A DNA stretch of 64,000 nucleotides, taken from Orlajensenia flava. GTDB taxonomy: Bacteria; Actinomycetota; Actinomycetes; Actinomycetales; Microbacteriaceae. The translations under genes and the position numbers were made by a program. Each line of letters begins with the position of its first letter. Position 1 is the stretch's first letter. The notes beneath the pieces are model-generated. The model saw only the letters and a list, made by a program, of their open reading frames with translations. It was not told the DNA's origin and did no database searches. Below are positions 35,422 through 44,838 of this stretch, piece after piece. The stretch spans positions 62,001 to 126,000 of the forward strand of contig NZ_SSSN01000015.1 of NCBI RefSeq assembly GCF_004801905.1. Reading direction: 5' to 3'.

Positions 35422-36366
35422 CTAAGCGAGGAACCCTGCGAATCGAGCGAGGGTGCGGCTGATCTCGGAGACAGTGCGGCTGCGGTTCAGGTAGCCGTGG
35501 ACTGTTCCCGGGGAGAGGTGTAGCAACGCCTCGGTGCCCTCGGCGTTCGACTGCTGGACGAATCGTTCACCGGAACTTCGAAGATCATCGAACTCGGCGA
35601 CCGCCACCATCGAGGGAGGGAAACCGCGCAGTGAATTGCCTTCGAGGGATGCGAATTCGGTGTCGACCGCCGTGCCGAGGTAGCGGCCGAAGAGTTGATC
35701 GGCGAGGAACTGCGGAAATCGGAGCGCGATCGGCAGGGCGTGGAGAAGGTCGTCAGTAGCTTGGTCCGGGCGGACTTCCCGGTGCAGGAAGGGATAGGCC
35801 ATCAGCAGGCGACTCGGCATCGGCAGTCCTCGTCGTCGCAGTTCGAAGCAGGCCGACATGGCGATGGTTGCACCTGCGGAGGCTCCGCCCAGATTGACCT
35901 GATCGCGATCGATTCCGAGCTGCCTTGCCTGACGGCTCGCCCAATCCAGAACGCCGAGCACCTGGTGATGCGGGGTCGGGTATTGAGACGTGGCGTCAGC
36001 CGCCAAGGAGTAGGCCGGCGTCATGACGGTGACGCCATGTTCGGATGCCAGTTCTCTCGCTACACCGTCAGCCTCGGGCATGTCGAGATCGCCGCTGACG
36101 AAACCTCCGCCGTGGCACCAGATCAGGAGGCGCTGTCGATCTCGTGCGGGGGGCGGCCGGCAGGTGCGGACCTCGATCACTCCTGCTCCGGTGTCGAGCT
36201 GGTCGACCGAGACGTGGCATGGGGGCGGAGTGGGGTAGGGGTCGGCCAGCCACTGCTGCATCCGCCGACCCTTCTCGGGATCGGTCTGGACCTCATCGAG
36301 GCTTCGAATATCGGCGATCAGATGCAACTGATGTCGAAAGAAGGGGTCGAGGGTTGCGGGCTTCAT
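35422..36366 (-). CDS. HSL-family alpha/beta hydrolase (esterase)
   Basis: The 314-residue esterase has the hormone-sensitive-lipase oxyanion motif WCHGGGFVSG, nucleophile elbow GGASAGAT, acid in VAEFDDLRSSG and His in GTVHGYL. Its ATG overlaps the MFS transporter stop by 4 bp. The pair probably imports and hydrolyses an ester compound under control of the divergent LacI regulator. Confidence 0.9.
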   Translation of the reverse strand: MKPATLDPFFRHQLHLIADIRSLDEVQTDPEKGRRMQQWLADPYPTPPPCHVSVDQLDTGAGVIEVRTCRPPPARDRQRLLIWCHGGGFVSGDLDMPEADGVARELASEHGVTVMTPAYSLAADATSQYPTPHHQVLGVLDWASRQARQLGIDRDQVNLGGASAGATIAMSACFELRRRGLPMPSRLLMAYPFLHREVRPDQATDDLLHALPIALRFPQFLADQLFGRYLGTAVDTEFASLEGNSLRGFPPSMVAVAEFDDLRSSGERFVQQSNAEGTEALLHLSPGTVHGYLNRSRTVSEISRTLARFAGFLA

Positions 36367-37652
36367 CGAACACTGCGGATGGGAACGACGAGGATTGCAC
36401 CAACCACCGCGCACGCCGCCGCAATCAAGAACACGGGGCGGTAGCCAGCTGCTGCGACGACAACGGCGACGACGATGGGGGCGATGACCTGGCCGCCGGT
36501 GTTCGCCATGGCCAGGAGGCCGAGGTCTTTCGCGACGGTGAGGGGGTTAGGGAGCACGCGTAACACGAGGGCAGCATCGACAGCCCAGTAGATACCCAAC
36601 CCGAAACCTGAGGTCGCGGAGAAGAAGACCAAGCTCCCGGGTTCCGGAATCAGGAACGGTGCGAGCGCCCCGATGGCGAGAAGGACGCTGGCCACGTAGA
36701 GGGGGACCTTGCGTCGGTTGAGGCGGTCCGACACCGGGCCCGCAAGGAGGCCGGCGACGACGCCCGCGACGAGGGAGAACAGCCCAGCCGTTGAGATCGT
36801 CGACGATGCGCTGGTGGGGGCCAACTTCATGTAGTCGATCAGGATGAAGAACTGATAGCTGAGGATCATGAAGAACGACACCACGATGAGAAGCCGGCCG
36901 AACAGCGCCCAGTAGAAATCGGGCGCGTTTCTGGGGAAGGCGAACACCGTCGTGAAAGTCGTCGCGGTGATCGGCAGTCGGGGAGCACCCACGTTCGAGT
37001 CATCGGGTATCAGCAGGACGATGGCGACGGCGCCGACGACGGGGATGGGCGCGAGGGCCCAGAAGCCGATGTCGGGGGTCAGGACGAACTGGGCCGCGAT
37101 GATGGCGCCCAGAGACTGCGCGATCGTGGTGGACGTGCCCATGACTCCGGACACGAGTCCTTGACGACGAGGCGCGACGCGGTCTGCGACCGCTGCAAGC
37201 ACCGACGATAGGAACGCGGTCTGGCCGACATTCAACACAGCCCACCCGATGGCGAGGACGGCAATTCCGGGCGCGATTCCGAGAATCACCATGCCGAGCG
37301 AGGCGATTGCGCCGCCCGCAAGCAGCCATGGGTTGCGCGCACCTAATCGCGTTCTCGTCCGGTCGGAGAGCGCACCGAAGAGCACGTTGGACAGGAGGGA
37401 AATGACGGCTCCGAAAAGGACGAGCGCGGACAGATCAGCGGTCTTGTTCTCCGGGTCGATGACCGCGAGCTTTGCCGGGACGAGCACAGCCAGAGAGCCG
37501 AGAAAGGTGATCGCCCAGGTAAGGCCCACGAGCGAGTACCCGGCAACGATACGACCCAGCCCGACCCGCCCGCGGGTCGTGGCACCGTCCGCGAATGTCT
37601 GCTCGTCAGGTCCCCATGAGTTCGCGGCGGGAGGTGCGTCCACGAGTGACAT
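36363..37652 (-). CDS. MFS transporter
   Basis: A 429-residue twelve-helix transporter with the loop 2-3 signature LFGALSDRTRTRLGARNPW and the equivalent GPVSDRLNRRKVP in the second half. The pattern resembles sugar- or glycoside-type MFS permeases. GGAG precedes the ATG at 37652. It forms an operon with the HSL esterase, divergent from a LacI regulator. Confidence 0.9.
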   Translation of the reverse strand: MSLVDAPPAANSWGPDEQTFADGATTRGRVGLGRIVAGYSLVGLTWAITFLGSLAVLVPAKLAVIDPENKTADLSALVLFGAVISLLSNVLFGALSDRTRTRLGARNPWLLAGGAIASLGMVILGIAPGIAVLAIGWAVLNVGQTAFLSSVLAAVADRVAPRRQGLVSGVMGTSTTIAQSLGAIIAAQFVLTPDIGFWALAPIPVVGAVAIVLLIPDDSNVGAPRLPITATTFTTVFAFPRNAPDFYWALFGRLLIVVSFFMILSYQFFILIDYMKLAPTSASSTISTAGLFSLVAGVVAGLLAGPVSDRLNRRKVPLYVASVLLAIGALAPFLIPEPGSLVFFSATSGFGLGIYWAVDAALVLRVLPNPLTVAKDLGLLAMANTGGQVIAPIVVAVVVAAAGYRPVFLIAAACAVVGAILVVPIRSVR

Positions 37653-37683
37653 CGGATCTCCAATCCGGGCGGCTCACCCCTAG

Positions 37684-37695
37684 TAACGCGGGTTA
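37684..37695. promoter_or_regulatory. Candidate LacI-type operator
   Basis: TAACGCGGGTTA is a near-perfect even palindrome with a central CG, the form preferred by LacI-family repressors. It lies between the divergent MFS and LacI genes and could control both. Confidence 0.5.
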
Positions 37696-37746
37696 GCGGT
37701 ATCTTCGGTCAATGAAAGCACTCCGACACGTCGAAGGGAAGAGCGG

Positions 37747-38724
37747 ATGGCGCGCGTGACGAGCACGGACGTTGCGCGACGGGCGGGCGTGTCTCGAACC
37801 ACCGTCAGCTTCGTCCTCAATGAACCGGAGGGACATAGGATCCCGGAGATGACCCGGCAGCGGGTCCTTCAGGCGGCGGCGGACCTCGGATATCGGCCGA
37901 ACCTGGCAGCACAGACCTTGGCAGCGGGTCGCAGCGGGTTCGTCATGTTGGTCATCGCCGATGTTCGCCTCGGTGAACTCACCATTGCCATGAGCAGCTT
38001 CCTGACCTCAGAGCTCGCTCGCCATGGTCTGACCCTTGTCGTGCATTTCGACGCCCCGGGCAGTCGGCCGTTGCTCGACGTTGTCGCCGACCTCCGCCCG
38101 CGCGCCGTGATCAGCATGTTCGAGCCGACAATCGAGCTGGTCACCGACCTGAAGGACGTCGGCGTCACGTCCTACTCGGTGTTCTCACGAACGGGAACCC
38201 TGGGAGCGCTCCATCTGCTGACCGGCGAGATGCAGGTTGCCCATCTCGTCTCCCAAGGGCACAAGGTGATCGGATTCGCGGAGCCAGCCGAACCGGGTTA
38301 TGAAGGGCTCTCGTCGCAGAGGTTCTTGGGGGTCGCGGACGCGTGTGCGCGCCGGGGCCTGCCGAAACCGTGCGCGGTCAGATTCGACATTCAGGCCACC
38401 GTCGCATCAGAGGGCGTGCAGCAGTTGATGGATGCGGGAGCAACTGCGGTCTGCGCATACAACGACGACGTTGCCCTCGTGGTGCTCGCGGGTATTCGCG
38501 GGGCTGGGCTCGAGTGCCCGGCGGATCTGGCCGTCATCGGGGTCGACAACATCGTTGCGGGCTACTCGTCCGAACCATCGCTCAGCACCGTCGAGCTTCG
38601 GCCCGAAGAGGTCGCGCGACTCGAAGTAGCGGCAGTTCTCGAGCGGCTCGGGTTCGTAGACGACGAAAATGGGGAAGCCGAGGTCGCGGCCGCCCTCGGT
38701 CTGATCGTTCGCGCATCGACCTGA
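37747..38724 (+). CDS. LacI-family transcriptional regulator
   Basis: This 325-residue regulator has the N-terminal LacI helix-turn-helix with hinge (TSTDVARRAGVSRTTVSFVL) and a periplasmic-binding-protein-like sensor domain that ends with the VIGVDNIVAGY stretch. AAGGGA precedes the ATG at 37747. It is divergent from the MFS-esterase operon, which is its likely target; the inducer is unknown. Confidence 0.92.
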   Translation: MARVTSTDVARRAGVSRTTVSFVLNEPEGHRIPEMTRQRVLQAAADLGYRPNLAAQTLAAGRSGFVMLVIADVRLGELTIAMSSFLTSELARHGLTLVVHFDAPGSRPLLDVVADLRPRAVISMFEPTIELVTDLKDVGVTSYSVFSRTGTLGALHLLTGEMQVAHLVSQGHKVIGFAEPAEPGYEGLSSQRFLGVADACARRGLPKPCAVRFDIQATVASEGVQQLMDAGATAVCAYNDDVALVVLAGIRGAGLECPADLAVIGVDNIVAGYSSEPSLSTVELRPEEVARLEVAAVLERLGFVDDENGEAEVAAALGLIVRAST

Positions 38725-38773
38725 CCAGCCTGTGATAACGCGATCAGCTCGTCGTGGCCTGACCGGTCCCTTG

Positions 38774-39688
38774 CTAGTGGGCGTGGGCCTCGAAGGTTGC
38801 GACTCGCGCGGCCGCCATTCGGGCGAACCGGCGCGCGACGGGCGACGAATGGTCCCGGAGCCCTGCGAGGGAGATTGTTGTGGTGATCGGAGTGGGCGGC
38901 TGCGCAACGCGCATCGATTCGTCGACAGACCTCAACGCCATCGCGCGCGGAACCACAGCTACACCACCGCCGGCTCGTGCAATGGCAACCATGAGTTCCC
39001 AATGCGGGGCTTCGATCGTCGATGTGGGCTCCACACCCACCATGTCGAAAAGACGCCGAACCGGCTGCCTCGGGTAGCGCGAATCAGGAAGGTGAATCAT
39101 GGCGCGACCTTCCAGGAGCCCGGCGGACACGATCGGAATGACGTCAGGGTCGACTCCCCTCGCTCCGTCGCCCACTGCGAATACCGCCAACTGCTCTTCT
39201 TCGCGTACGACGGTCGAGGCGATGGCCTCGCTCGCGCTGATCGTGTCGACGATGGCAAGATCGGCGGCTCCGGCTTCGAGGGCCGCGAAGGCCTCTGCCG
39301 ATGTATCAGCATTCGACACGCGAAGGTCCACTTCCGGGGCTGACATGTGGAACTCTGCGATGAGCGGCCCGAGCTCGCGAATGCTCAGGGCGTTGGTGCT
39401 GATCAGCCGCAGGCTCCCCGAAGCTCCGCCGTGAATGCGGCGAAGGACCTCGCGGATCGATTCGGCCTCTGCCAGCGCCCGCCGTGCGGGTTCCATCACA
39501 CCGTGCCCGGCATCCGTCAACGTCACCCCGCGGGAGGATCGAAGAAAGAGTCGCGCGTGCAGCTCGCGCTCCAAGAGGGCGACTCGACGCGTCAGTGCGG
39601 GCTGCGAGATGAAGAGCGCGGCGGCCGCAGCAGAGAAGGAGCCGTGCTCCTGCACAGCCACCACTGCTTCCAGTTCTCGAAGATCCAC
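38774..39688 (-). CDS. LysR-family transcriptional regulator
   Basis: A 304-residue regulator with an N-terminal winged helix (LRELEAVVAVQEHGSFSAAA, then QPALTRRVALLE) and a LysR substrate-binding domain. GTG at 39688 gives the family-standard start; the frame stays open to 39799. It is divergent from the F420-reductase-like gene, its probable target. Confidence 0.88.
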   Translation of the reverse strand: MDLRELEAVVAVQEHGSFSAAAAALFISQPALTRRVALLERELHARLFLRSSRGVTLTDAGHGVMEPARRALAEAESIREVLRRIHGGASGSLRLISTNALSIRELGPLIAEFHMSAPEVDLRVSNADTSAEAFAALEAGAADLAIVDTISASEAIASTVVREEEQLAVFAVGDGARGVDPDVIPIVSAGLLEGRAMIHLPDSRYPRQPVRRLFDMVGVEPTSTIEAPHWELMVAIARAGGGVAVVPRAMALRSVDESMRVAQPPTPITTTISLAGLRDHSSPVARRFARMAAARVATFEAHAH

Positions 39689-39815
39689 CCCACCAGCATC
39701 TCGATTCGCGTTCGCATCGGCACCAGTCAAACGACTGGCTTCGACCAGGGTCTCGCCACGGTTATACGAGTCTCTGATAGGGCGAGTGGCATCGTGCATT
39801 GGACTCAGCGACGTC

Positions 39816-39849
39816 AGGGCTGTCTACTGTCAGTGGGTTGGACAGCCCT
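39816..39849. promoter_or_regulatory. Inverted repeat in the LysR / reductase divergent gap
   Basis: AGGGCTGTC and GACAGCCCT form a perfect 9-bp inverted repeat with a 16-base centre. It lies in the 240-bp gap between the LysR regulator and the reductase. It may be a regulator site or a stem-loop in a leader. Confidence 0.45.
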
Positions 39850-39928
39850 CGGCCAGCCGGCCTCGTCGAACCCCGAGGGCGGGTGAGCAGCGTTGACGGA
39901 TGTGCGGGCCGCAGACGATTGGTGAACC

Positions 39929-40522
39929 ATGCGAATCGGAGTGCTTGGAGCCGGTCAACTGGCGCAGGCTTTCGCCCGTCGCGCGACTGCCGCCGGACAC
40001 GAAGTGATCTTGAGCAACCGAGCGGGACCACAGAGCCTGTCTGCCACCGTGTCGAAGCTTGGTCCGAGCGTGTTCGCGGGTAGTGCGTTGGCCGCGGCCG
40101 AGATGGACACGGTGGTCTTGGCTGTGCAATCCGACCACATCGACCAGGCGTTGATCGATCTACCCGACTGGGGTGGTCGAACACTTGTCGATGCGACCAA
40201 TGACCTACTCGGGGTGGCGCCTCTCCCCGGCGTGCTGACGTCCAGTGAGCGAGTCGCGGACCTCGCGAGGGGCGCGCGTGTGGTCAAGGCGCTCAACACC
40301 ATCTCCGCGTGCAGATTCGCGGGAGATCCCCGAAGGGCGGAGGGGCGCCGGGTCGTTCTGGTGTCCGGCGACGACATCCCCTCCAAGCGTGCGTTCCAAG
40401 GCTTGGTGGAGCAGATGGGTTTCGCTGCGATCGACCTCGGCGGCCTTGCGGAGGGCGGGAGATTGCAGCAAGTTCCTGGGGGCATTCTCGCCGGCGTAGA
40501 CCTCATGCGGTTCGACCGCTAG
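39929..40522 (+). CDS. F420-reductase / NADP-binding-type oxidoreductase
   Basis: The 197-residue Rossmann protein begins MRIGVLGAGQLAQAFARRA (GxGxxA). It continues with LSNRAGPQSL, where the Arg suggests NADP preference, and VKALNTISACRF. It matches the NADPH:F420 oxidoreductase-like family (about 200 residues). Whether it uses F420 is uncertain. The divergent LysR protein probably regulates it. Confidence 0.85.
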   Translation: MRIGVLGAGQLAQAFARRATAAGHEVILSNRAGPQSLSATVSKLGPSVFAGSALAAAEMDTVVLAVQSDHIDQALIDLPDWGGRTLVDATNDLLGVAPLPGVLTSSERVADLARGARVVKALNTISACRFAGDPRRAEGRRVVLVSGDDIPSKRAFQGLVEQMGFAAIDLGGLAEGGRLQQVPGGILAGVDLMRFDR

Positions 40523-40770
40523 GCGGAACTTCCGAACTGGTGGCAAGGGCCGGCCGGTTCGACTCAGCAGTGCGGACCCCTCTCGGAGCGCATCGACCGA
40601 CACAAGACTGTTGCCGTGTTCGTCGGTGTGGCTGCTGGCACCAGCTCGCGATCGAATCGAAATGCGCACAAACGCTGGTGATAACGCGCGTCAGCAACTA
40701 GCATGATCGTGCTGTACCACCATCTGAGATGACAGCTCACCTCTAGTCACAGTGGATCGGGAGTGGAGAC
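40523..40770. other. Intergenic gap, no gene seen
   Basis: No reading frame with recognisable protein character was found in this 248-bp stretch. It contains tgataacgcgcg (from 40679), a word resembling one after the LacI gene (38732) and part of the 6.4-kb repeat motif. It probably holds the promoter of the LuxR-type regulator. Confidence 0.5.
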
Positions 40771-42393
40771 GTGGAGTCGATCGAACTTGCGGCCAACGCT
40801 GCTGTCACTGATCGGGCAGGGCGGCTAGCTTGGCTTCGCCAGCGAGGTCTAGCCGCTAACGCCGAGGCTCACCTGGGTGACATCGATGAGGCTCTCGAAA
40901 TCGTGCACGACGCCAGGAGGCGCTACCCCGGCACGGCGCCCCTGCATCCCTTCGCGGCGGCGATCTCGTACGCCATGGCCCAGAGGGCAGGCGATCTGGT
41001 CTCCATGCGGGCAGTCCTGCTCGAGGCACTGAGCGAGCGGGAAATCCTCGACGACGCGATCTGCTTCAACGCGACGTTGAGTATGCTCCTCACCACCGCG
41101 CATCTGAGGTGGGATCCCGCATGGTGGCTGGAAGCCATCGAGATCGGGCGGCAGCATCGCCAACTGGTCGACAGCGTCAACTCCTTCATCATCGGATCGA
41201 TCGATCAGAACCTGGGCGAGTCCTACCCAGCCAGGCTCCAGCGCCATCAGAACCTCGAAGCCGCCATCAGAGGAGCGCCCCCATGGCATCTCACTACCTT
41301 GATGGTTGCCGCGGGGCACACCGTCTGGCTGCCGGGCGAAGCGCAGTTCGTCAACCGCATTCTGGCCGACGCGATGCCGACGGTCGGAATCGTGTCCATG
41401 ATGACGGCCAATCAAGCCATCGCGGCCCGACAGTCGGGCGACTGGGCGGTGGCCGTGGGAGCGGCAGAGCGCGGAATTGCTGCTGCGTCATCCGCTGGAT
41501 TGCATTACTGGAAGGCTCATCTGCAAAGCCACCTGGCGGTGACACGGGCATTGCTCGGAGACGCGCCGGCAGCAACCGAGCTCGCCCGCGACGCGACGAG
41601 GTGGGCGACATCCCGGGGTACCCGAATCATCCTCGATGATGCTCGCCATGCCGAGACGATCCTCGCGCTATCTCGCGGCGACTACGAGGCTGGCTACGCA
41701 TCTTTGACCGGTCTGACCGAGGATCTGGACCGATGGATGATGTCCGCCTATGGGATGACTGAGGCGCTGGACCTCGCCGAGTCCTGCCATCACACTGGCC
41801 GGCCCGGAGATGCTCGCAAGATCATCGAGACCGCCATGGGGATCGGGCGGCAGTATCTCTCTCCGAAGAGCCGGATGTTGTTGTGCGCAGCTTCAGCTGT
41901 CGTCGAAGAGGACGTCCGCGCATCGGACCGCCTGTTTCGTGAAGCTCTGGCCTCGGACGCCATGCTCGACTTTCCGTACGAAGCGGCTCGCGTACGGCTC
42001 GCGTACGCCGACCATCTGGCCGAACGGGGTGAAGACACCCTTGGCGCGATGGCCCAACGGCGGCGGGCAGTCGAACTGTTCGAAACGCTCGGCGCGGTTC
42101 TATGGGCAGAGCGGGCGCGCGAAATGCTGGGGACGGCACCCTCACCCGAGATGCGCAAGGTAGATCCACGACTCGAGGTTCGTTTGAGCCCACAAGAACT
42201 TCACGTTGCACTACTCGCTGCGCAAGGCCTGAGCAACAAGCAGATCGGAGCCGACCTGTTCATCTCGGCTCGGACCGTCGGTTTTCACCTGTACAACGCG
42301 TTTCCGAAACTGGGTATCTCATCGCGGGCGGGGCTTCGCGATGCGCTGCTCGTGCGCGGGGTGGGCACCCACGCCGCGGCGCGCCTCACCTGA
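40771..42393 (+). CDS. LuxR-family regulator without ATPase domain
   Basis: A 540-residue protein. Residues 1-450 are all-helical, TPR/MalT-like repeats. The C-terminal LuxR helix-turn-helix (about 470-530) has LSPQELHVALLAAQGLSNKQIGADLFIS. Large LAL/MalT regulators have about 900 residues with an N-terminal STAND ATPase. No Walker A motif is present here, so this is a short form or a truncated descendant. GTG at 40771 is preceded by GGGAG. It may regulate the following hydrolase. Confidence 0.85.
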   Translation: MESIELAANAAVTDRAGRLAWLRQRGLAANAEAHLGDIDEALEIVHDARRRYPGTAPLHPFAAAISYAMAQRAGDLVSMRAVLLEALSEREILDDAICFNATLSMLLTTAHLRWDPAWWLEAIEIGRQHRQLVDSVNSFIIGSIDQNLGESYPARLQRHQNLEAAIRGAPPWHLTTLMVAAGHTVWLPGEAQFVNRILADAMPTVGIVSMMTANQAIAARQSGDWAVAVGAAERGIAAASSAGLHYWKAHLQSHLAVTRALLGDAPAATELARDATRWATSRGTRIILDDARHAETILALSRGDYEAGYASLTGLTEDLDRWMMSAYGMTEALDLAESCHHTGRPGDARKIIETAMGIGRQYLSPKSRMLLCAASAVVEEDVRASDRLFREALASDAMLDFPYEAARVRLAYADHLAERGEDTLGAMAQRRRAVELFETLGAVLWAERAREMLGTAPSPEMRKVDPRLEVRLSPQELHVALLAAQGLSNKQIGADLFISARTVGFHLYNAFPKLGISSRAGLRDALLVRGVGTHAAARLT

Positions 42394-42564
42394 TCCGCCA
42401 TGCATCCATCTCAGCGCTGGAGCGTCGATGCGTTCGGAGTCGACTGGCGCCTCGACGCCCTTCGTGCGCGCAGCTGACGTCGTTTCCCGTTCATGACTAT
42501 TGGTTCCTCCGGCATTCGTTTCCGGCATGACAGGACCAGCCCGACCCCGCGCATACTCAGTGCC

Positions 42565-43447
42565 ATGAATACTCCTCGGCACCTCCGCAATCGGAAACTC
42601 ATCGCAACCGCAGCAGCGGCAGCGCTCACCGCCCTCGCCATTTTCATCCCAGCTCAAGGCGGGCTCGCGGCTTCCTATCCCAGCAGCTCGACGCGCGGTT
42701 CCACCACGACGACGACCAAGCCCACTATCGTGCTCGTCCACGGGGCATGGGCGGACGGGTCGAGCTTCACGCCCGAGGCCGCGGCGCTCCAACTCGCCGG
42801 ATACAAGGTGCTGGTCGCACCGAATCCGCTACGCGGAGTCGCCAGTGACGCGACGGTCCTGGAGAACTTCCTCGCCCAGAAGACGAGCGGCCCGGTCGTG
42901 CTCGTCGGCCACTCGTACGGCGGGATGGTCATCACGGCCGCCGGTCTCAGCGACCCTGATGTGAAGGCGCTCGTCTACGTGGACGCCTACGCGCCGGCGT
43001 CCGGTGAGAGCGCCAGTTACCTGACGAACGTGCTGCCCGGGTCGCTGTTGAACGTGCCCGACGCGTCGACCGTCTTCGATTTCGTGAAGCCCTACGTGGA
43101 CGCCCCACAGCCGGAATGGGACGCCTACATCAGGCTGGACAAGTTCAAGCCGATCTTCGCGGGAAGTCTCCCGACCGCCGCGACGAATCTCCTCGCCGTC
43201 GGACAGAGCCCTGTCACTCTGGCCGCCCTTGGGGCGCCCTTCGTCGGTACCCCGGCGTGGTCATCCGTGCCCAGCTGGTTCGTCATCGGCAAGAACGATG
43301 CGCTGCTTCCGGCGGCCGAACAGCGGGCCATGGCCGCGCGAGCCGGTGGCAAGGTGACCGAGATCAGCGCGCCTCACCTTTCGATGCTGGACAAGCCCCC
43401 TGCAGGTCACGGCTGTGATCATCGACGCGGCGAAGTCCGTCCATTAG
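42565..43447 (+). pseudogene. Secreted alpha/beta hydrolase with a C-terminal poly-C frameshift
   Basis: The product has a Sec-type signal (NRKLIATAAAAALTALAIF, residues about 9-36), a Thr-rich linker, then a hydrolase domain with VHGAWADGSSF, VGHSYGG and ISAPHLSM. It is a close paralogue of the 34.5-kb enzyme. After MLDKP the frame goes astray. Removing one C from the run 43396-43400 restores LQVTAVIIDAAKSVH and a stop at 43445-43447. As given, the frame reads on to 43611 with a non-homologous tail. All catalytic residues precede the shift, so the product could still work. A sequencing error in the C run is possible. Confidence 0.83.
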
Positions 43448-43465
43448 ACGAAAGACGTCGGCAGT

Positions 43466-43617
43466 TCAGCAGTCCTCGGGACGGGCGAGCGACATCTCGC
43501 CTTGCCCGAGGTCCTTCCCCTTCTGGGTCAGCTCGTAACCGTCCGGCTCTCCCTCAGTCGTGGAGCGCCGGCGGAGGATCCGCTTTGAGCCAGTTTCCTC
43601 AGTCGCGATGAGAGTCA
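43466..43617 (-). pseudogene. Remnant of an HxlR-type transcription regulator
   Basis: On the minus strand about 50 codons read ATEETGSKRILRRRSTTEGE followed by PDGYELTQKGKDLGQ. This matches the wing and following helix of HxlR/winged-helix regulators (typically ...L.RR.Y...P.. EY.LT.KG..L). It ends at TGA 43466-43468. There is no N-terminal half; the neighbouring membrane-protein gene starts where it should be. It is too short to function. Confidence 0.6.
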
Positions 43618-43627
43618 GGAAATCCCC

Positions 43628-44653
43628 ATGTCATCACCTCGTTCGTCCAGCCCTGCCGGTGTCGTCCAAACCGCGCACGGGGCATGGATCGCCCTCGTTG
43701 TCACAGGTCTCGTCATCGGAGCCGCCTTCATCGCGGTGTACGTGGGCCTGCAACGCGACCCAGTCCCCTTGCACCTTCCAATCGCCGTCGCCGGAAGCCA
43801 GCTCGCCGCGGCGGCCGACAGAGGCTTCGGAGACGCGGTGGACGTCACCGAGGTGTCGACACTCGAGAAAGGCGCAACACTCGTTCGTGACGGTAAGGCG
43901 GTCGCCGCCTTCGGAGCCGTCTCGCAGACCAGCCTTCAACTTGACTACGCCGGCGCCCGCGGGCTGAGCGAAAGCGGGGCCGCCCGATCGCTCGTCGGTG
44001 GACTGGCGGCCAAAGCGGACTTCACGGTAAGCGAGAAGGACGTCGTCCCCCTGGTCCGGTACGACAGCCGTGGCCTGGTCGGGTTCTACGTCGTGTTCGG
44101 CGTAACCCTCTCGTCCTTCGTCCTCGCGCAGGGGTTGACCGGAGCCGTAGCTCGGATCCGACTCCGCCACCGCCTCTATGCCATCGGCGGCTTCGCGGTC
44201 CTCATCGGCCTCGTGGCCGCTGTGATCGCCGGCCCCGTCTACGGCGCGCTCAACGCTCCGTTTCCGATTCTCTCGTCGACGCTCATTCTGCTCTCGGCCG
44301 CGAGCGCGCTGGCCACCAAGGCCCTCGGCGCGTGGCTCGGCGCCGCCGGGATCGGATTGGCCGTGCTCATCCTCACCACCGTCGGGAACGCGGTCAGCGG
44401 CGCGACCATCGGAGTCGACCTGCTTCCATGGTGGGCGCAGACTCTGTCTCCGATTCTTCCCCCGGGCGCAGCATTCCGGGCCGTGAACGAGTTCGGATAC
44501 TTCAACGGTGCGAATGCGTGGTCCTCGCTCGTCGTCTTGGCCGCCTGGGCGTTGGTGGGACTTGTTCTCGTCGTGGCACGCCAGTCGCTCACGCTCCGCA
44601 AGGCGAGCACGACGCCAATCAGCGAGCCCGCTCCAGCCCTCGTGGACGCCTAG
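43628..44653 (+). CDS. YhgE/ABC-2-type membrane protein
   Basis: The 341-residue protein has one N-terminal membrane helix (about 20-42), a roughly 120-residue extracytoplasmic domain, then five C-terminal helices (about 155-175, 185-210, 218-255 and 300-320). This is the layout of YhgE/Pip-like and ABC-2 permease subunits. No ATPase partner is adjacent. CAGGAA precedes the ATG at 43628. Possible roles are export or envelope assembly. Confidence 0.72.
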   Translation: MSSPRSSSPAGVVQTAHGAWIALVVTGLVIGAAFIAVYVGLQRDPVPLHLPIAVAGSQLAAAADRGFGDAVDVTEVSTLEKGATLVRDGKAVAAFGAVSQTSLQLDYAGARGLSESGAARSLVGGLAAKADFTVSEKDVVPLVRYDSRGLVGFYVVFGVTLSSFVLAQGLTGAVARIRLRHRLYAIGGFAVLIGLVAAVIAGPVYGALNAPFPILSSTLILLSAASALATKALGAWLGAAGIGLAVLILTTVGNAVSGATIGVDLLPWWAQTLSPILPPGAAFRAVNEFGYFNGANAWSSLVVLAAWALVGLVLVVARQSLTLRKASTTPISEPAPALVDA

Positions 44654-44838
44654 CTCACGAAGACGAGGTTCGGACGGCCACATCCGGCCGTGCACACCTC
44701 TGGCGTGCCGGGCGCCGTTCGCAATGCTGATCGCCCCCGCTCTACTGTGCATCGCGATTCACGCATGCCCGGACACATATCAGCATTGACTTGATGTACC
44801 AGACCGCCCGTCGGAATCAGATCAACCTGGAGGACTCC

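Noticed and set aside
38732..40690. Shared gtgataacgcg words after the LacI gene and before the LuxR gene as copies of the 6.4-kb repeat
   Set aside because: The match is only about 11 bases without the surrounding repeat, so chance or a common promoter word cannot be excluded.
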